A stretch of DNA of 64,000 bases from Pseudomonas sp. ABC1 (GTDB taxonomy: Bacteria; Pseudomonadota; Gammaproteobacteria; Pseudomonadales; Pseudomonadaceae), in contig NZ_CP058349.1 in the NCBI RefSeq assembly GCF_013395055.1, forward strand, positions 558,001 through 622,000, given 5' to 3'. Within the stretch, counting starts at the first letter, position 1; every line of letters starts with the position of its first letter. This document shows, one piece after another, positions 56,501 through 64,000 of this stretch. Made by a program: the position numbers and the translations under genes. The notes under the pieces were generated by a model. The model made no database searches. It saw only the letters and a list, made by a program, of their open reading frames with translations, and had not been told where the DNA came from.

Positions 56501-59500
56501 ATCTGGAACGCCTGGAACAGGCCTGGAATGCGCTGGTGCACCGCCATGACATGCTGCGCATGGTGATTGGTGATGACGGTCAGCAGCGGGTTCTGGAGGA
56601 CGTTCCCGATTACCGGATCGAGCGGCGCGCCCCCTCGACGCTTTCTGCCGCAGAGCGGGAGCGGCTGTTGGCCGATACCCGGCGCGAGCTGTCCTATCGC
56701 GTTCTGCCAGCGGATCGTTGGCCGCTGTTCGAGCTGATTGCCACCGATCTGGATGGTGAATGCTACCGACTGCATATGAACCTGGATCTGCTGTTGTTCG
56801 ATGTGCAGAGCTTCAAGGTGATGATGGACGACCTGGCGGCGCTCTATCGCGGCGACAGCCTGGAACCCCTGCAGATCACCTTCCGCGATTACGTGCTCGG
56901 TGAGCAGGAACGTCACCAGAGCCAGGAATGGCTCAAATCCTGGTGCTACTGGCAGGACTTGCTGCCAGACCTGCCGCCCGCGCCGAGACTGCCGCTGTCC
57001 GAATGCGATCTGAATGGCAGGCAGCCGAACTTCACGACCTATCAGGCGGTACTGGACCGTGAAAGCTGGGGGCGGCTGAAACAGGAATGGCAGTCCTGGG
57101 GCGTGACGCCTTCGGCTGCGTTGATGACGCTGTTTGCCGGGACGCTGGAGCGCTGGGCGCGCTGGCCTGCCTTCACGCTGAACCTGACGTTCTTCAATCG
57201 ACGGCCGGTGCATCCGCAGATGAGCCAGTTGATCGGAGATTTCACTTCCGTGCTGCTGGTCGATTTCGACCTGAGCGACCCGTCCGTCACCTTGCGCCAG
57301 GCTATTGAACACACCCAGCAGCGCTTGCGCCAGCATCTGGCGCACAGCCAGGTCAACGGCGTGGAATTGCTGCGTGAAGTGGGCCGCATCCGTGGGCAGA
57401 CACATCAACCGCTGATGCCGGTGGTATTCACCAGCATGCTGGGCATGACGCTGGATGGCCTGGCCATCGACCAGGCGATGACGAGCCTTCTTGGCGATCC
57501 CGTGCATGTCTTCACGCAGACCCCGCAGGTCTGGCTGGACCACCAGGTCATGGAGATTGACGGTGAGCTGGTGTTCAGTTGGTACTGCATGGACGAGGTG
57601 CTGGCCGAAGGCGCCGCACAACGCATGTTCGAGGATTTCCACGCAGTCCTGCGGGCCGTGGCGCTGCACCCGCAACGGATGGAGCAGCCGGGGCTGTGGA
57701 AGCTGTCCGAAGGCTCACATGAGTTGCAACCGTTCGGGCGCCACGGATGGCCTGCCGTCAGTGCGGGCAGCAAGGTAGATCAGCGTGACATCGAAGCGAT
57801 CGCGTGGCAACAGGATGGCGTCTTGCTGGCCGATGTGCGGCAGCATGACAACTCGGACGGGTTACTGGTGAAGGTCGTGGCGGCACAGCGCGGCTACTCA
57901 CCCGGCAGTCTGCCCGGGCCCGCCCTGGAAAACCCGCCAGACCTGGCTGCGCTGGACGACGCCGAACAGCAGTTGTTCGATGCGGTGTGGGCCGCGTTGG
58001 AAGCCCGCGCCCTGCATGGCATTGCTGCCACGCTGGCAAGCCACGGTCTGTTCGTGCAGGAGCGTCAAGCCGCAGACCTGGACAGCATCTACCAGCGCCT
58101 GAAGGTACTGCCACAGTTCGAGCGTATCGTGCGCCAATGGCTTCGCGCCCTGTGCAGCGCGGGTTGGCTGCATCAGGACGACAGGAGTTTCGTGTGCCTG
58201 CGGCCCCTGAGCCAGATGCCCGCTCCGCCTGCAGCTCCGACCAGCGCCTGGGGCGACACCCTGGCCGCCTATCTCGACCGCAGCATGGAATGCCACGCGC
58301 AACTGTTGCAGGGCACTCGCTCGGCTCTGGAGCTGTTCTTCGTCGATGACTACGCCATCACCCGCGCTCTGTATGCGGAAAACCCCGCCGCGCAGTGTGT
58401 GACGCGGAATGTGGAACGCATCGTGCGAGCGCTGGGACAAATTGACGAGACGGCTGACGGACTACGCGCCCTGGAGGTCGGCGCAGGCACCGGCGCGACC
58501 ACGGGCGCGGTGCTGGACGCGCTTGGCAAACACCTTCACAGCTATCACTTCACCGATGTCTCCACGTTTTTCCTGGACGAAGCGCGCAAGCGGTTCGCCG
58601 ACCGTGACGATCTGGCCTATGGCATCTTCGACATCAATCAGCCCGTCGACTACACGCAGCACCCGGTCGAAGGCTATGACCTCGTGGTTGCCGCCCAGGT
58701 GATGCACGACGCCAGCCATGTGGTGCGCTCACTGCGCCGGGTCGGCAGCCTGATGAAGCCCGGTGCGCGCCTGGTACTGATCGAGGCGACCCATCGAGAC
58801 AGCTTGTTGCAGATGGCCAGCGTGGGCTTCATTGAGGGCTTGGGAAATTACCAGGATGAGCGCGCCATCGACGACCGGGCGATGTTGGATCTGGCTCAGT
58901 GGCGCGAGGCACTGCAAGACGGTGGCTTCGCTTTGGAGCTGGCTTGGCCGGAATCGGAGGCATCGCCTATTCACCAGCATGTGATCGTGGCACGACTGGT
59001 GCGAGCTGCCCATGTCGATTGTGCGGCGGTGGAACAGACGCTACTGCGCCATTTCAATGGGGCATTGCCAGCGGTTGAGGTGCGGCAGAGCGAACCGCAG
59101 AACATGTTCACGCCTGAGCTGTCTTGCGCGTCAAAAAGCACCGCCACACAAGCTTTGGACGCGGCAGCGCCAGTTGTGCCCGTCGATGCCGGCGGGACTC
59201 CCGACGAAACGTTGATGAACAGCGTGGCGCAGGTCTGGCAGACCTTCCTTGGCAGGCCGGTGAATCCTGCCAGCGATTTCTTCCACAGCGGCGGCGACAG
59301 CCTGATAGCAACCCGTGTCATCGCCCAGCTCAACCGGACCGGCGTTGTGGGTTCCAGCCTGCAAGCGCTGTTTGCCCATCGGACGTTGGCCGCTTTCTGC
59401 GCCACGCTCAAAGGAACCAGGAATATGGATATGGAAAATGTGCTCGTACCACTGACCCAGGGAACGACGGATGAACGCCTGTTCGTGTTCCATGCCTCGG

Positions 59501-60222
59501 ACGGTGGCGTGGCCTCATACATGGCCTTTGCTCAGGCACTGGATGCTCAAGTGTGGGGCTTGCAAGCGCCGGAACAGATCAATGTGGATACGCTGCCTGC
59601 GTTGGCTGCTGGCTATCTGCGTGCGATGCAGGCACAGATTGGCACTGCACCAACCACGCTGGTCGGCTGGTCCTACGGTGCGGCGGTTGCTGCCGAAGTC
59701 GCACGCATACTGCATGGCCGTGGTAAGGCCGTCCGGCTGGTACTGATAGATCCTGTGTATGGAGCCGACTTCGCTGTCGCGGATCTGTCCGCGTTGATGG
59801 TGATGCTGTCCGGCGAGCATAAGATCGTGTTGCCGGACAACTGGGACAGCCTTGACGAATCGGCCCGCATTGAAGCGTTCGTCACGGGCGCCGTTCAGGC
59901 CGGGGTTATCAACGAGGCCATGCCGGTGGATGCGGCACGCCAGTGGCTGACGCGCCTCTACCGCCTGCTGAATTTGCTGGCAAAACACCGTGTCGGGCCA
60001 TCCGTACCTGTTCCCATCTTCTGGATAGAGGCGGATCGTCATCCTGATCACTGGAAGCCCGCCGAATGCGAATGGACAGACTGGAAAGCACACGCACAAA
60101 CCCTGGTCGTTCAGGCAACGCACTGGCAACTCATGGAAGACGAAAGCGTTGCCGTTCCGCTGGGTCGCCAGGTCCAGCAGTGGCTTTGCTCTCAGGCAAG
60201 CCGCCAGGAGGGTGAGCGATGA
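50524..60222 (+). CDS. irp1: HMWP1-like PKS-NRPS hybrid
   Basis: Second assembly-line protein, 3232 residues, extending and releasing the siderophore. Order: ketosynthase (C186, H322, H361), acyltransferase (S633 in GHSVG), C-methyltransferase (LEVGGGTGG near 1096), ketoreductase (VTGGLGGLG near 1583), ACP (S1891 in LGLDS), cyclization Cy3 (from about 1955, DLLLFDVQS), second methyltransferase (LEVGAGTGA near 2650), PCP (S2926 in GGDS), thioesterase (S3050 in GWSYG). Same order as Yersinia HMWP1. GTG at 50524 overlaps the irp2 stop. All core catalytic residues visible. Confidence 0.94.
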   Translation: MNIEELLNHHYPDCEPIAVIGYASRFPEAADSDAYWANLVAGHECNRQFSRQELLDAGIPASVIDDPAYVPRGTVVPDADAFDAELFGYSRQEAELIDPQQRLFLQMAWHALEHAGYAPKAVPHKTGVFGSGRISTYPGRGAINIAEVAHVRSLQSLMGNDKDYVATRAAYKLDLRGPAMTVQTACSSSLVATHMACESLRSGECDMAIAGGVAVSFPQVSGYLYQQGMIFSPDGHCRPFDAQAQGTYGGNGVAAVVLRRLSDALRDGDPIAAVVLGSAINNDGSQKVGYTAPSVLGQRDVIADAWSLAGVRSQQIGMIEAHGTATPLGDSIELQALHGVFHSPDQGPACALGSVKSNMGHLDTAAGIASFLKAVLAVEHGTIPPCVNFSQANPALHLESGPFYVPNDAQPWEAPVRVAGVSSFGIGGTNCHMVVASLPRELQQQSRSDSDKEHGTEDVLLLSANSEAALQRLAGAYATALQEQPAADVARTALTGRLLTMPWRLAVPVCDETVEALHAFAGGEDDILVQTGHGATGRQVWLFTGQGSQWPGMAKTWHDSSPAFAAGLARCLAVFDAQDHTFADGLRKALLEPVDGLLQSMEYAQPAIVAFELAMAAHWQAQGLMPDMVLGHSVGEFAAAVVAGHYTHEQVLPLVRRRGVLMDRCSGGAMLSVFADEAKAMPVATRLGLDLAACNGERHLVFSGERDLIAKLAAELESMDVRTKPLIVTGAAHSRMLDSILDEFGQATNRLHAQAGTIAFISGLTGDVVDAAQLNQPDFWPNHMRRPVRFIQCLHKALEDGAGLFLEMGPDAPLAGIGQRELGSAAHWVASARRNQSAQRPLRQALMQLFVAGLDLPWPERLGGSGHKCHAPLYPFELQRYWRDAPAAGTTMSSAPQFLPSTSLPKARSVVLQEAQTLDLPRLEALYRCVVKLHAIYVDRLVRRCVGDRIDLGVTVLDILRDGRLLPRHRQLLARLLNACAEDGYLQRQDGRYATRTAAPHADHDRLLDELKGYCEGLDVIADTVQRAGASLYEMMSGAIEPVAIIFPEGASSGVEVLYQDFSFGRYFNQIAAGVVADLVRSRGEPGQQQPAYQVLEVGGGTGGTTAWVLPALSGKKGVHYVFTDISPIFTRRAEQKFASFDFVEFREFDLQKSAASQGFVAGDFDLIVAANVIHATQHVGDTLTNLLPLLKPGGKLLMREITRPMRLFDFVFGPLVLPLHDEQARGGELFLSTAHWREQCLAAGFAQVEWLPEDGTATADMSEHIVLATAPGASAIQAASMRLGSGLLGQALTNDGCYLADWSDCADQEREWMDRVDAACRELAHRHGDGRHVPIVKVPTRAPEWLSLVRLQWQARLMQPAQIELALLTPDGAWQDLSAKHSDNGSGLPMLSATPDTHYDWCWERIGRSSSEIPPGNFRLAQQSGEALADELAQAGITLDGNAKEVLLVLPTAASLETVADAVLGTLADQPGGRIVMVTRSAWALDDGEPVDAAHHAAWGLVRTAAVELATQNAGRIIVAVDLAAAASWEDLIIGLQSVTDGAQWVAVRQGHALTPRLQSHRHAAAALDGRSLQGDAWHVVTGGLGGLGRLSAAWLASRGARRIALLAHREHDDAVDFIAHQQQCHGATLTCRVCDVADLDALDAVLSDLQADGGVAGVIHAAGLLDDGPISAWSVDRLAPVLAVKAHAARRIYDRLREVNSQSYLLLYSSAAAALGSAGQAGHALASAYLDGLAYEAAAKVGNPVQVTSIAWGAWGETGRAADESLQAALAQDGMGVLSDAEGLWHLEQAISRGAPYRLAMRVLPEHLDDRRKQLLGLTQAQAQQAITRVAQETPASGQAQDMDLPADKLVDAAAVAQWLAAQIAAQLRLDNPARLSPKRDLVQLGLDSLLFLELNSTIQRRLGVRIEAAQAYQDLTIDGLSRLIAAQSTQIPGTLPQPAQLEHDAQGRFQPFPLTPIQHAYWMGRTSLIDYGGVACHVLFEWDLHRDQFDLERLEQAWNALVHRHDMLRMVIGDDGQQRVLEDVPDYRIERRAPSTLSAAERERLLADTRRELSYRVLPADRWPLFELIATDLDGECYRLHMNLDLLLFDVQSFKVMMDDLAALYRGDSLEPLQITFRDYVLGEQERHQSQEWLKSWCYWQDLLPDLPPAPRLPLSECDLNGRQPNFTTYQAVLDRESWGRLKQEWQSWGVTPSAALMTLFAGTLERWARWPAFTLNLTFFNRRPVHPQMSQLIGDFTSVLLVDFDLSDPSVTLRQAIEHTQQRLRQHLAHSQVNGVELLREVGRIRGQTHQPLMPVVFTSMLGMTLDGLAIDQAMTSLLGDPVHVFTQTPQVWLDHQVMEIDGELVFSWYCMDEVLAEGAAQRMFEDFHAVLRAVALHPQRMEQPGLWKLSEGSHELQPFGRHGWPAVSAGSKVDQRDIEAIAWQQDGVLLADVRQHDNSDGLLVKVVAAQRGYSPGSLPGPALENPPDLAALDDAEQQLFDAVWAALEARALHGIAATLASHGLFVQERQAADLDSIYQRLKVLPQFERIVRQWLRALCSAGWLHQDDRSFVCLRPLSQMPAPPAAPTSAWGDTLAAYLDRSMECHAQLLQGTRSALELFFVDDYAITRALYAENPAAQCVTRNVERIVRALGQIDETADGLRALEVGAGTGATTGAVLDALGKHLHSYHFTDVSTFFLDEARKRFADRDDLAYGIFDINQPVDYTQHPVEGYDLVVAAQVMHDASHVVRSLRRVGSLMKPGARLVLIEATHRDSLLQMASVGFIEGLGNYQDERAIDDRAMLDLAQWREALQDGGFALELAWPESEASPIHQHVIVARLVRAAHVDCAAVEQTLLRHFNGALPAVEVRQSEPQNMFTPELSCASKSTATQALDAAAPVVPVDAGGTPDETLMNSVAQVWQTFLGRPVNPASDFFHSGGDSLIATRVIAQLNRTGVVGSSLQALFAHRTLAAFCATLKGTRNMDMENVLVPLTQGTTDERLFVFHASDGGVASYMAFAQALDAQVWGLQAPEQINVDTLPALAAGYLRAMQAQIGTAPTTLVGWSYGAAVAAEVARILHGRGKAVRLVLIDPVYGADFAVADLSALMVMLSGEHKIVLPDNWDSLDESARIEAFVTGAVQAGVINEAMPVDAARQWLTRLYRLLNLLAKHRVGPSVPVPIFWIEADRHPDHWKPAECEWTDWKAHAQTLVVQATHWQLMEDESVAVPLGRQVQQWLCSQASRQEGER

Positions 60223-61352
60223 TCCAGGCCGCCATCAGAAAGAACCGGCGCGTGCTGGTTGTGGGTGCCAAATTTGGCGAGGTGTATCTCAACGCCTTCA
60301 TGCAGCCTCTGCCGGGTCTTGAACTGGCCGGTCTGCTGGCCCGAGGTAGCCGCAGAGCCCAGCAATTGTCACATGACTTTGGCATTCCACTCTACACAAG
60401 CCTTGAGCAAGTTCCGGACGATATCGACATCGCCTGCGTGGTGGTGCGCTCGACGGTGGCTCATGGAGAAGGCAGCCAATTGGCGGCAGCGTTATTGAAT
60501 CGGGGCGTCCATGTGGTGCAGGAACACCCCCTGCACCCGGATGATATTGCCCGGCTCCAGTCGCTTGCTGAAGAACATGGCCTGCTGTACTGGGTCAACA
60601 GCTTCTATCCCCATGTACCGGCAGGTCGCTGCTGGATAGACCGGGCGACCCGAATCCGCCATTGCCTGGATGGTGAGGTGCCATGCTCCGCGCACCTGAC
60701 CACCAGCCGCCAGTTGTTGTATTCGACGTTGGACTTATTGCTGCAAGCGTGTGGTGTTCCTGCGGGCGGCGAGATACAGGTTCAACTACTGCAGGGTGCC
60801 GACGCACGTTTCGTGCCGATCAGCTTGATGCTTCCGGGTGGATGTCACGCCGTGCTGCGCTTGCAAGCCTATCTGGACCCGTCCGATCCCGATATGTACA
60901 GCCTGGTAATGCACCAAGCCAGCCTGCTTTGGCCGTCAGGCTATCTGACGCTGGAAGCAAGCTATGGGCCTGTACTGTGGACGGGGCTTTTCCATGACAC
61001 GCAGCACGACAGCCGTGATCGCACGATGTACCGCTATGCCCAGGAGGAAGATGCCTATGCGCGACCGACTTCCATGATCCTGCACGATGCAGCCAAAAAC
61101 TGGCGTGACGCCTTTGAAATTGATGGCGCTGCGGGTATTGCGCATGTCCTGCACGGGCTTTGCCTGGTTTTGGATGGTGCCAGCGTTCCGGCAGGATTCA
61201 GTGCAGCACACCAGTTAGCGTTGGCTCGCTTGTGGCTCGATGTCCTGCACATCGTTCCACCTGTGACTGAGCAGCATCTGTCTCCACCGAAATTGATCAG
61301 TTGGAAAGAACTGGCAGCAGATCAGGAAGAGGAAGGAGGCACGGATGGATAG
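60219..61352 (+). CDS. ybtU: YbtU/Irp3-like thiazolinyl imine reductase
   Basis: NADPH-dependent reductase converting the second thiazoline to thiazolidine while bound to the assembly line. It is 377 residues. The N-terminal Rossmann fold is RVLVVGAKFGEVYLNAF; the GFO/IDH/MocA-like EHPLHPDDI and NSFYPHVPAGR stretches contain the His and Tyr proposed in the active site of Irp3. ATG overlaps the irp1 stop (ATGA). Length fits YbtU (about 366). Confidence 0.9.
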   Translation: MIQAAIRKNRRVLVVGAKFGEVYLNAFMQPLPGLELAGLLARGSRRAQQLSHDFGIPLYTSLEQVPDDIDIACVVVRSTVAHGEGSQLAAALLNRGVHVVQEHPLHPDDIARLQSLAEEHGLLYWVNSFYPHVPAGRCWIDRATRIRHCLDGEVPCSAHLTTSRQLLYSTLDLLLQACGVPAGGEIQVQLLQGADARFVPISLMLPGGCHAVLRLQAYLDPSDPDMYSLVMHQASLLWPSGYLTLEASYGPVLWTGLFHDTQHDSRDRTMYRYAQEEDAYARPTSMILHDAAKNWRDAFEIDGAAGIAHVLHGLCLVLDGASVPAGFSAAHQLALARLWLDVLHIVPPVTEQHLSPPKLISWKELAADQEEEGGTDG

Positions 61353-62130
61353 CCTGTTGCCTCTTTGCAGCCCGAACGAACCCGGCACTGGAGACCTCCA
61401 TCTAGTGCTTTGCCCCTTTGCCGGTGGGAGCGCCAGTGCCTTTCGGAGTTGGCGCGATCTTCAGCCTGTCGACTTGCAAGTCTGGCTGGCGGTTTATCCA
61501 GGGCGCGACCATCGAATGAGCGAGCCCTGCGCATCAAGCATTGAAGAACTTGCCGACCAAGTTTTGGTGGCGATTCGGACACAGAAAATCGACTACCAGC
61601 AGCTCGTCATTGCTGGCCACAGCATGGGGGCTCAGGTGGCCTATGAGGTTTGTGCTCGCCTTGAGCAGCAAGGCACAACTCCACATGGCCTGGTTCTTTC
61701 TGGTTGCCATGCGCCGCATCTTCAAGGCCGTCGCCTCATCAGCCATTTGGAAGATCGCGCCTTCCTGGAACAGTTGGTTGCCATTGGTGGCAGCGCCCAG
61801 GAACTGTTGAACGAACCTGGCTTGTGGCCTGTGTTCATGCCGATGCTGCGAGCGGATTTCCGCGCAACCGAAAGCTATGGGCTGCCGCAGGCATTGGCTG
61901 CTGATCGCCAACTGCAAACGCCAGCTTTGCTGATCTATGGCAGCGCAGACCAGGAAGCCTGGGACTCGGAGGTCGATGCCTGGAAAAGCTGGCTATGTGA
62001 TGCGAAGGGGCCGGTAGCCATTGCTGGCGACCATTTTTATGCCACTCGGCGTCCGAGAGCCTTTCTGGAACACATCCGACGCCGTTTTGAACTGGATTTC
62101 GCGCACATGCCGATGTGCGCTTGCAAATAA
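61345..62130 (+). CDS. ybtT: YbtT-like type II thioesterase
   Basis: Editing thioesterase that clears wrong groups from the carrier domains. It is 261 residues with catalytic Ser93 in GHSMG and a C-terminal GDHFYATRRP containing the likely His; family size is about 260. ATG at 61345 lies inside the end of ybtU, with GGAAGGAGG upstream. Sits immediately before the salicylate-loading gene as in Yersinia. Confidence 0.9.
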   Translation: MDSLLPLCSPNEPGTGDLHLVLCPFAGGSASAFRSWRDLQPVDLQVWLAVYPGRDHRMSEPCASSIEELADQVLVAIRTQKIDYQQLVIAGHSMGAQVAYEVCARLEQQGTTPHGLVLSGCHAPHLQGRRLISHLEDRAFLEQLVAIGGSAQELLNEPGLWPVFMPMLRADFRATESYGLPQALAADRQLQTPALLIYGSADQEAWDSEVDAWKSWLCDAKGPVAIAGDHFYATRRPRAFLEHIRRRFELDFAHMPMCACK

Positions 62131-62142
62131 AGGAACCTTGTT

Positions 62143-64000
62143 ATGACAGCCGATATATCCGCCACCAACTTGAATCAGTACGACAAGCCTTTGCTTCTGG
62201 GTCATTGCCTATCGCAATGGGCACATGACTATGGCGAGCGCACGGCCCTGGTCAATGAAAGTGGTGAATCCCTGACCTATACCGCCTTGCAAGAACGCGT
62301 CGAACGTCTGGCCGGTGGCTTGTACGCTGCTGGCCTGCGAGCAGGCGACCATGCCATGGTCCATTTGCCCAACACGTTCGGTTTCTTCTACACGGTATTT
62401 GCGCTACTGCGTTTGGGTGCCATTCCCGTGATGGCAATGCCCAATCAGAGGGAGCAAGACATAGATGCTTTGATGGCGCTTGCAAAGCCAGCCGCTTATT
62501 TCATCCCTGATGACACAGGTGAACACGACTATCTGGAGCTGGCGCGCAGGATGCAAACCAAACATGAAGGCCTGCGACTGGTGGTCATGGATGGGGACGC
62601 AGAGTCCGAAACACGCAACGTGCTGATCCTAGAGACACTGCTGGGGCCCACCTGCCCATGGCCTGAACAAGATAGAAGTGATATCGCCTTGCTGCTGCTT
62701 TCAGGTGGCACAACGGGCACGCCGAAGCTGATTCCCCGCACGCATGGGGACTATTTCTACAATTTCACTGCATCTGCCAACCTGTGCGGATTCGAGCGCG
62801 ACATGGTTTTTCTGGCGGTGCTGCCCGCCGCCCACAATTTCACGCTTGCTTCGCCTGGCGTTCTGGGGACCTTTCAATGCGGCGGCAAGGTGGTAGCCAC
62901 AACCTCAGCCAGTTGCGATGAGGCCATGCCGCTGATTGAGCAGCACGGCGTCACGCATGTGGCGCTGGTGCCACCACTGGCCAAACTGTGGGTGGAAGGT
63001 CGTGAATGGGAGGACAGTGATTTGTCCAGCCTCAAGCTCATACAGGTCGGTGGCGCCAGGCTGGAGGCCGGATTGGCCCGGCAACTGGTCGATGTCATTG
63101 GATGCCCACTGCAGCAGGTCTTCGGCATGGCCGAGGGTCTGTTGTGCTACACACGGCTGGACGACCCAATCGAAACCATCATTCATACCCAAGGTCGGCC
63201 TTTGTCTCCCAAAGACGAGGTTCGAATTGTCGATGAGGACGACCGAGACGTTCCTGAAGGACAAGTCGGGCAGTTACTGACCCGCGGCCCCTACACGATT
63301 CGCGGCTACTTCCGCGCACCGATACAGAACGCATCCAGCTTCACCGAGGATGGTTTCTACCGATCCGGTGATCTGGTCCGCCGTGACAAAAGTGGCAATC
63401 TGATCGTGGAAGGCCGCATCAAGGAGCAAATCAACCGCTGCGGTGAGAAGATCTCCGCAGCCGAAGTTGAAGAAGCCATCAGTTCGCTGCATGGCGTTCA
63501 TGCCGCCGTGGCCATTGGGGTTCCCGACGATTTGCTGGGTGAGCGAATCTGCGTTTTCATCAAGCCGGAGGGACAGACCATCGACCCAATGAGTATCAAG
63601 ACGGCTCTGCGCGAGAGGGGTCTGAGCGACTACAAGGTACCAGACCAGATCGAGACCATTGACGAGTGGCCTTTGACCGCCGCAAGAAAAATCGACAAAC
63701 GGCGTCTGGTTGTCATCGCAACTCAACGGGCTTCAGGGGCGGCCGAGACCGTGCCGTCACGTTACCAGCAAGAGACTATGGCAACAGATACATCGCCATT
63801 CGAACTGGCTGTGAAAGTGGTCGACTTCATCCGTCATGAAGCCAGTCCCTATGTCTTGTATGAACATCATGGAGAATGGACGCTGGGGCTGGGAAGCGCG
63901 ATGGAAATTATGGTCGACTCGAATGGAACGGTTCGACGCAGTGATGGGAAGACTTGGCAAACCAGTTCAGCCAGTGAAGGTATCGAGCAGGCGCTGGTAG
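62143..64000 (+). CDS. ybtE: YbtE-YbtS fusion: salicyl-AMP ligase joined to salicylate synthase, cut by window end
   Basis: Open frame with no stop from ATG 62143 (AAAGGAA upstream) to the window end, 619 codons seen. Residues 1 to about 525 are a stand-alone aryl-acid adenylating enzyme: LSGGTTGTPK at 186-195, AAHNF at 229-233 (aryl pocket His-Asn), GMAEGLLCYTRLDDP, and PLTAARKIDK with Lys516 near the end. After a linker of about 20 residues, from about 547, the sequence resembles the start of YbtS/Irp9 salicylate synthase (YVLYEHHGEWTLGLGSAMEI compares with YVYERPPCWYLGKGCQARLH). Yersinia has separate ybtE and ybtS. The synthase part is truncated here, so its active site cannot be judged. 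Confidence 0.85.
   Translation, partial: MTADISATNLNQYDKPLLLGHCLSQWAHDYGERTALVNESGESLTYTALQERVERLAGGLYAAGLRAGDHAMVHLPNTFGFFYTVFALLRLGAIPVMAMPNQREQDIDALMALAKPAAYFIPDDTGEHDYLELARRMQTKHEGLRLVVMDGDAESETRNVLILETLLGPTCPWPEQDRSDIALLLLSGGTTGTPKLIPRTHGDYFYNFTASANLCGFERDMVFLAVLPAAHNFTLASPGVLGTFQCGGKVVATTSASCDEAMPLIEQHGVTHVALVPPLAKLWVEGREWEDSDLSSLKLIQVGGARLEAGLARQLVDVIGCPLQQVFGMAEGLLCYTRLDDPIETIIHTQGRPLSPKDEVRIVDEDDRDVPEGQVGQLLTRGPYTIRGYFRAPIQNASSFTEDGFYRSGDLVRRDKSGNLIVEGRIKEQINRCGEKISAAEVEEAISSLHGVHAAVAIGVPDDLLGERICVFIKPEGQTIDPMSIKTALRERGLSDYKVPDQIETIDEWPLTAARKIDKRRLVVIATQRASGAAETVPSRYQQETMATDTSPFELAVKVVDFIRHEASPYVLYEHHGEWTLGLGSAMEIMVDSNGTVRRSDGKTWQTSSASEGIEQALV

Noticed and set aside
63778..63780. ATG at the start of the YbtS-like part as an independent ybtS start
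   Set aside because: No stop separates it from the YbtE part and the upstream ribosome site is weak; fusion is the simpler reading.
1..64000. tRNA genes, integrase, attachment sites, insertion sequences and CRISPR arrays
   Set aside because: Looked for and not found by eye; weak tRNA-like or att repeats could be missed without a dedicated search.

Overview
The window is about 60% GC and gene-dense, and reads as accessory DNA of a proteobacterium. The conjugation genes belong to the MPF-G / ICEHin1056-PFGI type found in Pseudomonas and Burkholderiales. Signal peptides, codon choice and the Fur- and YbtA-type regulators fit a Gram-negative of that kind, but species cannot be fixed from sequence alone.

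Region A (1-20039) is the transfer module of an integrative conjugative element. It runs TIGR03750 (tail only), TIGR03746, TIGR03749, TIGR03752, lipoprotein TIGR03751, the VirB4-like ATPase, a DsbA-like protein, a RadC/JAMM protein, then TIGR03757-03756-03755, a small membrane protein and a TraG-N protein. A MobH/TraI relaxase gene lies at 17437-19281, preceded by a large inverted-repeat structure that could be oriT. Two toxin-antitoxin modules (DUF1778/GNAT and PrlF/YhaV) sit among the transfer genes. No integrase, attachment site or tRNA is visible.

Region B (20102-25184) is a compact amino-acid cassette. A minus-strand operon encodes a serine O-acetyltransferase (CysE), an AlaX-type alanyl-tRNA editing hydrolase, an MFS permease and a divergent CysK-like PLP enzyme. 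A MocR/GntR-aminotransferase regulator is divergent from it. The gene set could make, export, sense and edit out a beta-substituted alanine; alternatively it supplies cysteine to the nearby siderophore assembly line.

Region C (25218-64000) is a yersiniabactin-type locus split by a heme-uptake operon. On the minus strand an operon runs ybtX-ybtP-ybtQ-fyuA-MFS. On the plus strand are the AraC regulator ybtA, then hasR-hasA-hasD-hasE-hasF, a Fur-like winged-helix gene without a metal-binding domain, then irp2-irp1-ybtU-ybtT and an open-ended ybtE-ybtS fusion cut by the window end. Domain orders match HMWP2 (ArCP-Cy-A[E]-PCP-Cy-PCP) and HMWP1 (KS-AT-MT-KR-ACP-Cy-MT-PCP-TE). A near-identical 31-bp inverted repeat flanks ybtA, and its core recurs before hasD, suggesting that one regulator controls siderophore and heme uptake together.

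The main points for follow-up are the ybtE-ybtS fusion, the has operon placed between ybtA and irp2, the CysE-AlaX-MFS-CysK-MocR cassette, the metal-blind Fur-like protein, the divergent HasA, the shared operator repeats and the oriT-like structure.
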